Below are positions 1-8,112 of a DNA stretch of 64,000 nucleotides, one piece after another. The position numbers and the translations under genes were made by a program. The DNA comes from Streptomyces yangpuensis (GTDB lineage: Bacteria > Actinomycetota > Actinomycetes > Streptomycetales > Streptomycetaceae), in NCBI RefSeq assembly GCF_001005295.1, contig NZ_LBMK01000001.1:760382-824381 (forward strand), read 5' to 3'. The notes under the pieces are model-generated. The model did not search any database and was not told where the DNA came from. It saw only the letters and a program-made list of their open reading frames with translations. The stretch's first letter is position 1. Each line of letters begins with the position of its first letter.

Positions 1-75
1 GCGGGGGCTTCGTCGTGTCCGGGCCGCGTACCGCCCGTTATGCATCTGAACCAACTTGCTTCAGAAAGGCATTCC

Positions 76-324
76 GTGGCGCACCCGCAGAACCCGTACC
101 CGCAGCAGAACCAGCAGTATCAGCAGCTGGGCATGCCGCCCGTCATCATCAACAACTCCGCCTCATCCTCGGCGTCAGCCGCAGCAGGCGGCTACGGGTG
201 GCGTCCTCCCTACCGCCGTCAGTCCGTCGGCGTGCACATCCTGCTGTTCATGTTCACCGCCGGAATCGGCAACATCATCTACGCGATGAACGTCAGTTCC
301 TGGAACCGCCGAAACGGCTTCTGA
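76..324 (+). CDS. small membrane-associated hypothetical protein
   Basis: An 82-residue protein beginning MAHPQNPYPQQNQQ. The N-terminal third is rich in Gln, Pro and Tyr, a Ser/Ala stretch follows, and there is one hydrophobic segment near the C-terminus (VGVHILLFMFTAGIGNIIYA), then a short basic tail. I chose GTG at 76 because AGAAAGG lies 6 bases upstream; an ATG at 40 in the same frame has no ribosome binding site. The pattern of a disordered Q/P-rich head plus one C-terminal hydrophobic helix resembles small phage- or plasmid-associated actinobacterial proteins, but I do not recognise a family. It precedes an integrase remnant, so it may belong to the same decayed mobile element. Confidence 0.6.
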   Translation: MAHPQNPYPQQNQQYQQLGMPPVIINNSASSSASAAAGGYGWRPPYRRQSVGVHILLFMFTAGIGNIIYAMNVSSWNRRNGF

Positions 325-393
325 CCTGCGGGTGAGACCACGTTGAGCCCTCCCCGGGTCCTCGCCGGCGACTTCAGAGGCTGACCTACAGAC

Positions 394-473
394 TTCCCCT
401 CCGAACCTGACCGGCAGTCGGCACGGAGGGGAACGGCGCCGGGGACATGTCTGGGGACGTGCTCCCCGGCGCC
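394..473. terminator. two stacked hairpins
   Basis: Two inverted repeats follow each other: TTCCCCTCCG (394-403) with CGGAGGGGAA (424-433), and GGCGCCGGGGA (435-445) with TCCCCGGCGCC (463-473). They lie between the small gene and the integrase remnant and probably terminate transcription from the small gene. No T-run follows, as is usual in this GC-rich genome. Confidence 0.5.
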
Positions 474-512
474 ACCCATGCACCACTCGAACACGATCGA
501 GAGGAGCACGAC

Positions 513-1299
513 ATGACCGAGATACTGACCAGGCCGGTCGAACCGGCCGCCGGCCAGTACACCCCTTCGACGAGGTCATGGCGACCCGCCTGTTCCACGC
601 GGCGGTCACCAGAGCAGACGGAGAAGATCAGAGTCGAGCTGCCGGACCAGTACAAGGCGATTGTGGACGTCGGCAGGGGCCTCGGGCTCCGCCAGGGCGA
701 GATCTTCGGGCTGAGCCCCGACGACATCGTGTGGGACCACCCCGACGGCCCGATGGTGCACGTCCAGCGGCAGATCGCCTGGGACGGCTCGGACATGGTC
801 TTCGACGGGGCCAAGGGCGAGAACGAGAAGAACCCGAAGGACCGGTGGATCGAGCTGGGCGAGGACGTCGCCGACGCGCTCATCGAGCACATGGCGAAGT
901 ACCCCGGTGACGGTGACCTTGCCGGAGGCTACGCGGGACGGCGAGCCGATGACGGTCCAGATCATCTTCTACTCGCGCGAGAAGAAGCCGATCAACAAGA
1001 ACTACTTCGGCTACCTCTGGAAGTCGGCCCTGGAGGCTATCGGCGTCATCAAGGCCCTGAACGACAAGCCGGTGGGCAAGGGCCGCAAGTGGGAGAAGTG
1101 CCGGGACGAGATGATGCACGCCCTCAGGCATCTTTTCGCGTCGATGATGATCGAGGCCGGTGTCGACGTCGCCACCCTTGCGGACCGGCTCGGACACGTC
1201 GGCTCCTCCTTCACGTTGAAGAAGTACGTGCGCCCCGTCGCGACGGCCGGCGACAAGGTCCGCCGAGCGGTCCGCAGCATGTACGCGAGGGCAGTTTGA
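513..1299 (+). pseudogene. frameshifted, N-terminally truncated tyrosine recombinase (integrase)
   Basis: The reading frame opens at ATG 513 with a strong GAGGAG 6 bases upstream. The first ~30 codons do not look like an integrase; from about 615 the sequence reads as the catalytic domain of a phage-type tyrosine recombinase. Visible motifs are the Arg-I box (GLGLRQGEIFGL), and, after a frame change near 901-906, HALRHLFAS (HxxR), LADRLGHVG and the LKKYVR tyrosine. The frame change falls in a C/G run (TACCCCGGTGACG) where translation moves by one base; the protein sense continues as VTVTLPEATRDGEP. The arm-binding and core-binding domains are missing. This is a dead element remnant: a new 5' end joined to an integrase C-terminus plus an indel. 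A sequencing error could explain the frameshift but not the missing N-terminus. Confidence 0.8.
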
Positions 1300-1312
1300 T
1301 GTCCACGGAAAG

Positions 1313-1502
1313 AAATCTTCGACAAGATCCTCCGTCACGCAACGTAGTCGGCGGCGCCGCCTCGATGGGGCTGCACGCGGAACCTGTCGGGCCGGCGCTG
1401 TGCTTGGTCCAGACGTGAGGCGCTGGTGCAGGATTCGCGCAAAACGATCTTGCGGAGGACGCATCCTTGCATGTCAGAGAGGTGTCGCTGTAAATCTTCG
1501 AC
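1313..1502. repeat. 11-bp direct repeat flanking the sequence after the integrase remnant
   Basis: AAATCTTCGAC occurs at 1313-1323, 14 bases after the integrase stop, and again at 1492-1502. AT-rich 11-mers this close together are unexpected in this base composition. They could be a core att repeat or a small-deletion scar. The 1300-1520 interval holds no gene that I can see. Confidence 0.35.
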
Positions 1503-1521
1503 CTCTGAAATGCCTGATGGG

Positions 1522-1561
1522 AGGCCCCCCGCCACGCTCCACGGAGCGAGGCGGGGGGCCT
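1522..1561 (+). terminator. long intrinsic-type hairpin
   Basis: AGGCCCCCCGCC (1522-1533) pairs with GGCGGGGGGCCT (1550-1561), with an inner CGCTCC/GGAGCG stem, followed by TTT. It closes the integrase-remnant region ahead of the next gene. Confidence 0.8.
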
Positions 1562-1648
1562 TTCCGCTTTGACAGGTCGGCCGGTCGGAGTGAGGGTGGA
1601 AATGACCTAAAGGCCCCATAAGCGAGACATGTTCGGAGGTGCATGAGA

Positions 1649-2242
1649 ATGCGCCGTAGGATCGTTGCGGCAACCATGGCCGGAGCCGCAGGAATCGCCC
1701 TAGGTCTGCTCCCCGTAGCCAGTGCTTCGGCCTCGGCCGTCTCCGGCAGCGGCGGCGGGAACGGCGGCTACGACTGCTACCGGTACCCCTCGCACCGCTC
1801 GGACGCCCGGTGGGACTACTGCTGCAACCGCGACTGGCGCGACCGGCCCAGCTGGTGCTGGGACAACGCGGGCGTCGGTGGCGACCGCGGCTACTGGCGG
1901 GACAGCAACTGGAACGACTCCGACTGGCGCCGCCACAACTGGAACAACTGGCACGACGACGCGAACTGGAACTCCGGGCGCGGCGGCAACGGCAACTGGA
2001 ACGACTGGGGCAACGGCCGCGGCGGCAACGGCGACTGGGGTGACGGCCGCGGTGGCAACGGCGACTGGGGCCACGGCCGCGGTGGCAATGGCAACGGCGA
2101 CTGGGGCGGCGGCGGTGGCGGCGGCAACGGCGACTGGGGTGGCCGCGGCGGTGGCGGCGGTGGCAACGGTGACTGGGGCGGCGGCAACGGCGGCGGTAAC
2201 GGCGGTGGCGGCGACGGCGGTGGCTGGGGTGGCGGCCGCTGA
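1649..2242 (+). CDS. secreted Gly/Asn/Trp/Asp repeat protein
   Basis: A 197-residue secreted protein. It has a Sec signal peptide (MRRRIVAATMAGAAG... ending near ASASA), then a Cys- and Trp-rich segment (YDCYRYPSHRSDARWDYCC, then PSWCWDN) and a long C-terminal half made of degenerate GGNGDWG / GRGGNGNW units that drift into poly-Gly. ATG 1649 is preferred over ATG 1643 because GGAGGT (1635-1640) is 8 bases from 1649 but only 2 from 1643. The composition (Trp, Asn and Asp in a Gly matrix, with four or more cysteines before the repeats) suggests an extracellular surface or matrix protein rather than an enzyme. It matches no family I know. The repeat is codon-conserved (GGCGGCAACGGCGACTGGGG-like), so it may expand and contract by slippage. 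Confidence 0.75.
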   Translation: MRRRIVAATMAGAAGIALGLLPVASASASAVSGSGGGNGGYDCYRYPSHRSDARWDYCCNRDWRDRPSWCWDNAGVGGDRGYWRDSNWNDSDWRRHNWNNWHDDANWNSGRGGNGNWNDWGNGRGGNGDWGDGRGGNGDWGHGRGGNGNGDWGGGGGGGNGDWGGRGGGGGGNGDWGGGNGGGNGGGGDGGGWGGGR

Positions 2243-2277
2243 GGCCGATCCGGCCACGAAGGGTCGTGGGACCGGGG

Positions 2278-2318
2278 CGATGCCCCTGCGGCGCTGGCTC
2301 AGCGCAGCAGGGGCATCG
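2278..2318. terminator. bidirectional hairpin between convergent genes
   Basis: CGATGCCCCTGC (2278-2289) pairs perfectly with GCAGGGGCATCG (2307-2318), with an inner GCGCTG/CAGCGC stem. It spans the stop codon of the TetR gene and serves both convergent transcripts. Confidence 0.75.
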
Positions 2319-2952
2319 CCCCTGTGAGGTCCCGCAGGCACAGGACCGCGAGCTCGGCGGGGGAGCCGGGCCCCGAGACCGGCGCGTCCGTCGCCGACCA
2401 CAGCTCCAGCGCCACACGGATCGCGTCCGTGGCGGCGGCGGCCAGCAGCCGCACCTCCCGCACATCGGCGTCCGCCCCCGCCAGCCTGCCGATCACCGGC
2501 ACCAGACGCTCCTCGGACTCCTGGTTCACGCGGTACCAGACCGCGCGCAGCGCCGGGTCGTCCGCCGCCGCGCGCAGCAGGCCGCGGGTCACCTCCAGGC
2601 CCTCCTCGACCGCCTGCGGGCCGCTCAGCGACCGGGTGACGGCGCGTTCCAGCGCCTCCGCGAGGGGGGTGCCCGGGTCCTCCTCCGCCAGCAGTGCACG
2701 CCAGGCGTCGCCGCCGCCCGCCAGCAGCGGGGCCACGGCCTCCTGCTTGTTGCGGAAGTAGCGGTAGAAGGTGCGCAGCGCCACGCCCGCGCGGTGGGCG
2801 ATGTCCTCGGCGGTGGTGCCGTCGGGGCCGTGCTCGGCGAACAGCTCGCAGGCGGCGCGGGCGATGTCGAGCTGAGTGGCGGCCTTGCGGCGCTCGGTCA
2901 GCGACGGGGCTCCGGGGCCGGCCTGGAGTGCGTACGGACGAGGGGATCTCAC
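2299..2952 (-). CDS. TetR-family transcriptional regulator
   Basis: A 217-residue repressor. The N-terminal TetR helix-turn-helix is clear at about residues 25-75 (RAACELFAEHGPDGTTAEDIAHRAGVALRTFYRYFRNK, with the typical T-F-Y-R-Y-F-x-N-K end of the recognition helix region). The rest is a variable ligand-binding domain. It is divergent from an SDR gene, and an 8-bp perfect inverted repeat lies in the 86-bp gap, so it most likely represses itself and the SDR. The ligand is unknown; the SDR substrate or product is the natural guess. Confidence 0.9.
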   Translation of the reverse strand: MRSPRPYALQAGPGAPSLTERRKAATQLDIARAACELFAEHGPDGTTAEDIAHRAGVALRTFYRYFRNKQEAVAPLLAGGGDAWRALLAEEDPGTPLAEALERAVTRSLSGPQAVEEGLEVTRGLLRAAADDPALRAVWYRVNQESEERLVPVIGRLAGADADVREVRLLAAAATDAIRVALELWSATDAPVSGPGSPAELAVLCLRDLTGAMPLLR

Positions 2953-2991
2953 GGGTGAAGCCTACCGTCAGCCCACCCCGAGGAAGGCGTT

Positions 2992-3010
2992 TTTTGTCGG
3001 CACGACAAAA
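2992..3010. promoter_or_regulatory. inverted-repeat operator between tetR and SDR genes
   Basis: TTTTGTCG (2992-2999), a 3-base spacer GCA, then CGACAAAA (3003-3010): a perfect inverted repeat in the tetR/SDR intergenic region, 29 bases before the SDR start. Its size and position fit a TetR dimer site. The AT-rich arms also stand out from the surrounding GC-rich DNA. Confidence 0.7.
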
Positions 3011-3038
3011 CGTGCCACTCCTTCGGTACGCTCACGCC

Positions 3039-3809
3039 ATGAACCGTTACGAAGGACGTCGCGTCCTCATCACCGGCGGCGGCTCCGGCATCGGCCGCGC
3101 CACCGTCCACCGCCTCCTCGCCGAGGGCGGCCGGGTCCACGCCGTGGACGTCAGCGAGGCCGGTCTGAAGGCCACCGCCGAACACGCCGCCGCCGCGGGC
3201 CACGGGGACCGGCTGACCACCGCGCTCCTCGACATATCCGACGAGAGCGCCGTCAGGGAGGGCGTGGCCGCCGCGGCCCGCACCCTCGGCGGGATCGACG
3301 TACTGGTCAACGCGGCGGGTATCCTGCGCTCCGCGCACACCCACCTGACCACGCTGGAGCTGTGGAACCAGGTCATCGCGGTCAACCTGACCGGCACCTT
3401 CCTGATGATCCGCGAATCCCTGCCGGCCCTGCTGGCCGCGGACCGGCCGGTCGTCGTGAACTTCAGCTCCACCTCGGCGTCCTTCGCCCACCCCTACATG
3501 TCCGCCTACGCGGCCAGCAAGGGCGGCATCCAGGCCATGACGCACGCGCTGGCCGCCGAGTACAGCAAGCAGGGCCTGCGCTTCGTCAGCGTCGCGCCCG
3601 GCTCCATCGAGAGCGGCATGACCACCGGCAGCGGCCCCGGCCTGCCCGAGGACACCGACTGGTCCCTCTTCGCCAAGCTCGCCCCGGCCATCGGCCAGGG
3701 CTTCGCCGGCCCCGAGACCGTCGCCGGAGTCGTCGCCATGCTCGGCTCCGAGGACGGCGCCTTCATCACCGGCACCGAGATCCGCATCGACGGCGGCACG
3801 CACTGCTGA
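3039..3809 (+). CDS. SDR-family NAD(P)-dependent oxidoreductase
   Basis: A 256-residue classical short-chain dehydrogenase/reductase. Visible motifs: the cofactor loop TGGGSGIG near residue 11, an acidic residue (AVDVSE) after beta-2 that favours NAD(H), NAAG, the catalytic Ser in NFSSTSA, and the YAASK Tyr/Lys pair. The C-terminal IRIDGG is typical of the FabG-like group. Start ATG 3039 gives the canonical N-terminus (MNRYEGRRVLITG). The divergent TetR gene and the shared palindrome suggest induction by a substrate, perhaps a hydroxy- or keto-compound. The substrate cannot be told from the sequence. Confidence 0.9.
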   Translation: MNRYEGRRVLITGGGSGIGRATVHRLLAEGGRVHAVDVSEAGLKATAEHAAAAGHGDRLTTALLDISDESAVREGVAAAARTLGGIDVLVNAAGILRSAHTHLTTLELWNQVIAVNLTGTFLMIRESLPALLAADRPVVVNFSSTSASFAHPYMSAYAASKGGIQAMTHALAAEYSKQGLRFVSVAPGSIESGMTTGSGPGLPEDTDWSLFAKLAPAIGQGFAGPETVAGVVAMLGSEDGAFITGTEIRIDGGTHC

Positions 3810-3810
3810 A

Positions 3811-3828
3811 CCGGGGCGTCAGCCCCGG
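3811..3828. terminator. short hairpin at convergent gene ends
   Basis: CCGGGGC (3811-3817), loop GTCA, GCCCCGG (3822-3828). It sits exactly between the SDR stop and the DUF4240 stop, overlapping the latter. Confidence 0.5.
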
Positions 3829-4337
3829 AACCGGTCCCAGAGCCGGGGGAAGCGCTCCGCGAGCACGGCTTCGTTCTCGAAGTCCAGCGGGGTGCCCTCC
3901 GGCTCCGCCGCCTGCAGCGGGATCCCCAGATCCGGGGCCACCGCCCCCGTCAGCTGCTCGTACGCCTCGTCGGCCGCGTAGCCGAGCTCCTCGCCGTCCC
4001 CGTCGATCTCCTCGTCGAAGTCGCCCAGCAGCTCCGCCAGATGGTCCGGGTCGTGCACCCCGCCCTCGAAGACCTCCCGCCCCTGGCCGATCAGCCAGCA
4101 GCGGAAGTAGTCGAAGGCGTCGTCGCTCGCCCCGTCGAGCAGCACCCAGGCCGCGCCCCACAGGTCCCAGGTGTATGCCCGGTTGTACCGGGACTCGAAA
4201 TGGCGTGCGAAGTCCAGGACGGAGTCCGGATCGAGCTGCGCCAGCCGCTCCACGAGCAGCTCGGCATGGTCCTCGGGGTCGCCGTCGGCGGCCTCGCGGG
4301 TACGGTCGACGATCTCCCAGAACTCCGTCTCGTCCAT
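3819..4337 (-). CDS. DUF4240 domain protein
   Basis: A 172-residue acidic cytoplasmic protein that starts MDETEFWEIVDRTRE, the N-terminal signature of the DUF4240 family. The middle contains FESRYNRAYTWDLWGAAWVL and FDYFRCWLIGQGR, the conserved aromatic core of that family, and ends FPRLWDRFRG. Start ATG 4337 has GGAG upstream at a good distance; the open frame extends further upstream but without homology-like sequence. Function is unknown. Many streptomycete members sit alone, as here, downstream of a strong terminator. Confidence 0.85.
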   Translation of the reverse strand: MDETEFWEIVDRTREAADGDPEDHAELLVERLAQLDPDSVLDFARHFESRYNRAYTWDLWGAAWVLLDGASDDAFDYFRCWLIGQGREVFEGGVHDPDHLAELLGDFDEEIDGDGEELGYAADEAYEQLTGAVAPDLGIPLQAAEPEGTPLDFENEAVLAERFPRLWDRFRG

Positions 4338-4387
4338 CACCGCTCCAGCATCACGGGTCGGCCCCGCCGCCGCCACCGCTCGTACGG

Positions 4388-4434
4388 CGAAAGGCCGGTG
4401 CCCACCCCCTGGGGGGGCGGACACCGGCCTTTCG
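4388..4434 (-). terminator. strong hairpin downstream of aceE
   Basis: CGAAAGGCCGGTG (4388-4400) pairs perfectly with CACCGGCCTTTCG (4422-4434). It lies just beyond the aceE stop and separates it from the DUF4240 gene. Confidence 0.85.
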
Positions 4435-4452
4435 CGTCCGGATTCACACGGC

Positions 4453-7134
4453 TCAGAGGCCGTAGCGCTCCCGGGCCTCCTTGACCGCGGAGGCCGGTAC
4501 CTCGCCGCGACGGGCGAGCTGGGCCAGCGCGGCCACCACGATCGACTGGGCGTCGACACCGAAGTGGCGGCGGGCGCCCTCACGGGTGTCGGACAGGCCG
4601 AAGCCGTCGGTGCCCAGCGAGGTGTAGTCCTGCTCCACCCACTGGCTGATCTGGTCCGGGACCTGACGCATCCAGTCGGAGACGGCGAGGACCGGGCCGG
4701 GCGCACCCTCCAGGGCGCGGGTGACGTACGGGGTGCGCACCTCGCCGCGCAGCAGTGCCTCGTCGCACTCCAGCGCGTCGCGGCGCAGCTCGCCCCAGGA
4801 GGTGGCGGACCAGACGTCGGCGGCCACGTTCCACTCGGCGGCGAGCAGCTCCTGCGCCTGAAGGATCCAGTGGATCGCGGTACCCGAGGCCATCAGCTGG
4901 ATCTTCGGGGAGTCGGCGGCGGGCGCGTTCTCCAGGTCGGAGGCCTGGTTGAAGCGGTAGAGGCCCTTGAGGATGCCCTCCTCCACGCCCTCCGGCATGG
5001 CCGGCTGGACCTTCGGCTCGTTGTAGACCGTGAGGTAGTAGAACACGTCCTCGGGCGTCTCGCCGTACATCCGGCGCAGACCGTCCTTGACGATCACCGC
5101 GATCTCGTACGCGAAGGCCGGGTCGTAGTTGAGCGACGCCGGGTTCGTGGACGCGATCAGGTGCGAGTGGCCGTCGGCGTGCTGCAGGCCCTCACCGGTC
5201 AGCGTGGTGCGCCCGGCGGTGGCGCCGACGATGAAGCCCTTGCCGAGCTGGTCGGCGAGCTGCCACATCTGGTCGGCGGTGCGCTGCCAGCCGAACATCG
5301 AGTAGAAGATGTAGAAGGGGATCATCGGCTCGCCGTGCGTCGCGTACGACGTGCAGGCGGCGATGAAGTCGGCCATGGCGCCGGCCTCGGTGATCCCCTC
5401 GTTGAGGATCTGGCCGTCCTTGGCCTCCTTGTAGTACATCAGCTGGTCGCGGTCGACCGGCTCGTACGTCTGGCCCAGCGGGGAGTAGATGCCGGCCGAC
5501 GGGAAGAGGGACTCCATACCGAAGGTACGGGCCTCGTCGGGGACGATCGGCACCCAGCGCTTGCCGGTCTCCTTGTCCCGCATCAGGTCCTTGACGAGCC
5601 GGACGAAGGCCATGGTGGTGGCCATCTCCTGCTTGCCGGAGCCCTTGAGCAGCGGGGCGAAGGAGCGGTCCGCGGGGGCGGGCAGGGCCACGTGGTGGAC
5701 CTTGCGGGCCGGAGCCGGGCCGCCGAGGGCCGCGCGGCGCTCGTTCAGGTAGCGCACCTCGGGGCTGTTCGCGCCCGGGTGGCCGTAGGGGACCTGGCCG
5801 CCCTCGAAGGCGCTGTCCGGGATCGGGAGTCCGAGCTTGTCGCGCATGCTCTTGAACTCGTCGATCGTCAGCTTCTTCATCTGGTGGTTCGCGTTCTTCG
5901 ACTCGAACCCGGCACCCAGCGTGTAGCCCTTGACGGTCTGCGCCAGGATGACCGTCGGCGCGCCCTTGTGCTCCAGGGCGGCCTTGTACGCGGCGTAGAC
6001 CTTGCGGGGCTCGTGGCCGCCGCGGGAGGTGTGGAAGCACTCGGCGATCTTCGCGTCGGAGAGCACACCGGCCAGCTGCACGAGCTCGGCGTTGACGCCG
6101 AAGAAGTGCCGGCGGATGTAGGCCACGTCGCGGGTCGCGTACGTCTGGAACTGCGCGTCCGGTACCTCGCGCAGGCGGCGTACCAGGGCGCCGGTGGTGT
6201 CGAGCTGGAACAGCTCGTCCCAGGCGGAGCCCCACAGGGTCTTGATGACGTTCCAGCCGGCGCCGCGGAACTGGGCCTCCAGTTCCTGGACCACGCGGAA
6301 GTTGGCGCGGACCGGACCGTCGAGGCGCTGCAGGTTGCAGTTGATGACGAAGGTCAGGTTGTCGAGCTGCTCGCGGGAGGCCAGGGCCAGGGCGGCGGTC
6401 GACTCGGGCTCGTCCATCTCGCCGTCACCGAGGAAGGCCCAGACGTGCGAGCCCGCGGTGTCCTTGATGTTCCGGTTCTGCAGGTAGCGGTTGAAGCGCG
6501 CCTGGTAGATCGCGGAGAGCGGGCCGAGGCCCATGGAGACCGTGGGGAACTCCCACAGCCACGGCAGACGCCGCGGGTGCGGGTAGGAGGGCAGGCCGTT
6601 GCCGCCGGACTCCTGGCGGAAGTTGTCGAGCTGCTGCTCGGAGATCCGCCCGTCGAGGAAGGCGCGGGCGTAGATGCCGGGGGAGGCGTGGCCCTGGATG
6701 TAGAGCTGGTCGCCCGAGCCGTCCGTCTCCTTCCCGCGGAAGAAGTGCTGGAAGCCGGTCTCGTACAGCCACGCGGCGGAGGCGAAGGTGGCGATGTGGC
6801 CGCCGACGCCGTACTTGGAGCCGCGGGTCACCATGGCGGCCGCGTTCCAGCGGTTCCATGCGGTGATCTTCGCTTCCATCGCCTCGTCACCCGGGAACTC
6901 GGGCTCCGCGGCGGTGGGGATGGTGTTGACGTAGTCCGTCTCCAGCAGCTTCGGCAGGGCCAGGCCGGCGGCCTCGGCGTGCTGGAGCGTGCGGCGGAGC
7001 AGGTATTCGGCGCGGCGCGTACCGGCGGCCTGTGCGACGGCATCGAGGGAGGCCGCCCATTCGGCGGTCTCCTCGGTGTCGCGGTCCGGGAGCTGGTCGA
7101 GCTCGCTCGGAAGCTTTCCTACGGGGTCGGACAT
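4453..7134 (-). CDS. aceE: pyruvate dehydrogenase E1 component, homodimeric type
   Basis: An 893-residue thiamine diphosphate enzyme that decarboxylates pyruvate and passes the acetyl group to the E2 lipoyl arm. The TPP-binding motif is [10 protein letters not shown], followed by the conserved [11 protein letters not shown]; the N-terminus ([21 protein letters not shown]) and the segment [24 protein letters not shown] are typical of the AceE homodimer. Length matches the family (about 890-915). Start ATG 7134 is chosen because family similarity begins there; the open frame running upstream to 7635 is not coding. It is monocistronic, with a terminator downstream; upstream lies a 17-bp palindrome and a GntR-type gene in the same direction. 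The E2 and E3 partners are encoded next door (sucB, lpdA). Confidence 0.97.
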   Translation of the reverse strand: MSDPVGKLPSELDQLPDRDTEETAEWAASLDAVAQAAGTRRAEYLLRRTLQHAEAAGLALPKLLETDYVNTIPTAAEPEFPGDEAMEAKITAWNRWNAAAMVTRGSKYGVGGHIATFASAAWLYETGFQHFFRGKETDGSGDQLYIQGHASPGIYARAFLDGRISEQQLDNFRQESGGNGLPSYPHPRRLPWLWEFPTVSMGLGPLSAIYQARFNRYLQNRNIKDTAGSHVWAFLGDGEMDEPESTAALALASREQLDNLTFVINCNLQRLDGPVRANFRVVQELEAQFRGAGWNVIKTLWGSAWDELFQLDTTGALVRRLREVPDAQFQTYATRDVAYIRRHFFGVNAELVQLAGVLSDAKIAECFHTSRGGHEPRKVYAAYKAALEHKGAPTVILAQTVKGYTLGAGFESKNANHQMKKLTIDEFKSMRDKLGLPIPDSAFEGGQVPYGHPGANSPEVRYLNERRAALGGPAPARKVHHVALPAPADRSFAPLLKGSGKQEMATTMAFVRLVKDLMRDKETGKRWVPIVPDEARTFGMESLFPSAGIYSPLGQTYEPVDRDQLMYYKEAKDGQILNEGITEAGAMADFIAACTSYATHGEPMIPFYIFYSMFGWQRTADQMWQLADQLGKGFIVGATAGRTTLTGEGLQHADGHSHLIASTNPASLNYDPAFAYEIAVIVKDGLRRMYGETPEDVFYYLTVYNEPKVQPAMPEGVEEGILKGLYRFNQASDLENAPAADSPKIQLMASGTAIHWILQAQELLAAEWNVAADVWSATSWGELRRDALECDEALLRGEVRTPYVTRALEGAPGPVLAVSDWMRQVPDQISQWVEQDYTSLGTDGFGLSDTREGARRHFGVDAQSIVVAALAQLARRGEVPASAVKEARERYGL

Positions 7135-7239
7135 CGCTGTGCGCCGCCTTCCGGACAAAGGAGAGGTGGTGAAGAAAATCCCTGACGGGCAGGACAGGGT
7201 CGGTGGACCTGGTTGAGGTCCGCGACGACTGTAAATCCC

Positions 7240-7256
7240 TGATCGATGATCGATCA
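7240..7256. promoter_or_regulatory. 17-bp palindrome upstream of aceE, likely GntR operator
   Basis: TGATCGAT-G-ATCGATCA is a perfect 8+1+8 inverted repeat about 106 bases before the aceE start. On the aceE strand TTGATC overlaps it and is followed 18 bases later by TACAGT, a plausible sigma-70-type promoter, so a bound protein would block aceE transcription. The neighbouring FadR-type GntR regulator is the obvious candidate. Confidence 0.65.
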
Positions 7257-7355
7257 AATAAAAGTGACAAAGAAACGTCGTTCTGGCAAAAGTCGGCACC
7301 GCGTGCCAGTAAAGCGGGCACGCGGTGCCCGTGCAAACCGGGGCGAAACAGCCGC

Positions 7356-7982
7356 TCAGGCTCGGGGTGCGCACCCCAGGACATGCCGCTTCACCAGCAC
7401 ACCGATGTCCGGATCCCGACTGCGGAAGGCCTCGACGAGCGCCTCGTGCTCCTCCGCGTAGGACTTCTGCACGGTCCCCAGCCAGCGGATGGACAGGGCC
7501 GTGAACACCTCGATGCCCAGGCTCTCCCAGGTGTGCAGCAGCACGCTGTTCCCGGCGGCCCGCACCATCTCCCGGTGGAAGCCCACCGTGTGCCGCACCT
7601 GGGCCGTGCCGTCCGAGCTGCGGTCGGCCTCCCACAGGGCCGCCACGTGCGGCTCCAGCGCCGAGCAGTCCGCCGCCAGCCGCGGCGCCGCCAGCTCGGC
7701 GGCGATCTGCTCCAGACCCGCCCGGACCGGGTAGATCTCCTCCAGGTCCGCGGCGGAGAGGTTCCGTACGCGCACGCCCTTGTTCGGCGCGGACTCGATC
7801 AGCCGCAGCGTCTCCAGCTCGCGCAGCGCCTCCCGTACGGGGGTCTGGCTGACCTCCAGCTCCACCGCGATGCGCCGCTCCACGATCCGCTCACCGGGCT
7901 TCCAGCGCCCGCTGACGATCCCCTCCACGATGTGCTCGCGGATCTGCTCGCGCAGCGAGTGCACGACGGGTGGGGTGATCAT
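7356..7982 (-). CDS. GntR-family (FadR subfamily, FCD domain) transcriptional regulator
   Basis: A 208-residue regulator. The N-terminal winged helix-turn-helix is clear ([60 protein letters not shown]). The C-terminal all-helical FCD ligand-binding domain follows, with [21 protein letters not shown] and a late [16 protein letters not shown] metal/ligand-type helix. ATG 7982 with a GGAG upstream is the likely start; a TTG at 8039 would add 19 residues but lacks a ribosome binding site. It lies between sucB and aceE on the same strand, the place held by pdhR relative to aceEF in E. coli, and may sense pyruvate or another acid. Confidence 0.88.
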   Translation of the reverse strand: MITPPVVHSLREQIREHIVEGIVSGRWKPGERIVERRIAVELEVSQTPVREALRELETLRLIESAPNKGVRVRNLSAADLEEIYPVRAGLEQIAAELAAPRLAADCSALEPHVAALWEADRSSDGTAQVRHTVGFHREMVRAAGNSVLLHTWESLGIEVFTALSIRWLGTVQKSYAEEHEALVEAFRSRDPDIGVLVKRHVLGCAPRA

Positions 7983-8045
7983 CGGGGCTTCATCTCCTGG
8001 TGTGTGTGCAGGGTCATGCGGGGCCTGATGCGTAGACAATACGGC

Positions 8046-8082
8046 GGCGCCCCCGCCCGGGAGTATCCCGGACGGGGGCGCC
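8046..8082 (-). terminator. hairpin downstream of sucB
   Basis: GGCGCCCCCG-CCCGGGA pairs with TCCCGG-A-CGGGGGCGCC around the GTA loop. It ends the lpdA-sucB transcript before the GntR gene. Confidence 0.75.
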
Positions 8083-8112
8083 GACAGTGAGGCTGGTTAC
8101 AAGCCGTTCGGC

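Noticed and set aside
325..512. Possible tRNA att site for the integrase remnant
   Set aside because: I found no cloverleaf or T-loop (GTTCRANNC) sequence here; only two hairpins are present.
4171..7185. A 1004-codon open frame antisense to aceE
   Set aside because: No family features, and Val/Leu/Gly/Asp-biased composition typical of the reverse strand of a GC-rich gene; aceE itself is unmistakable.
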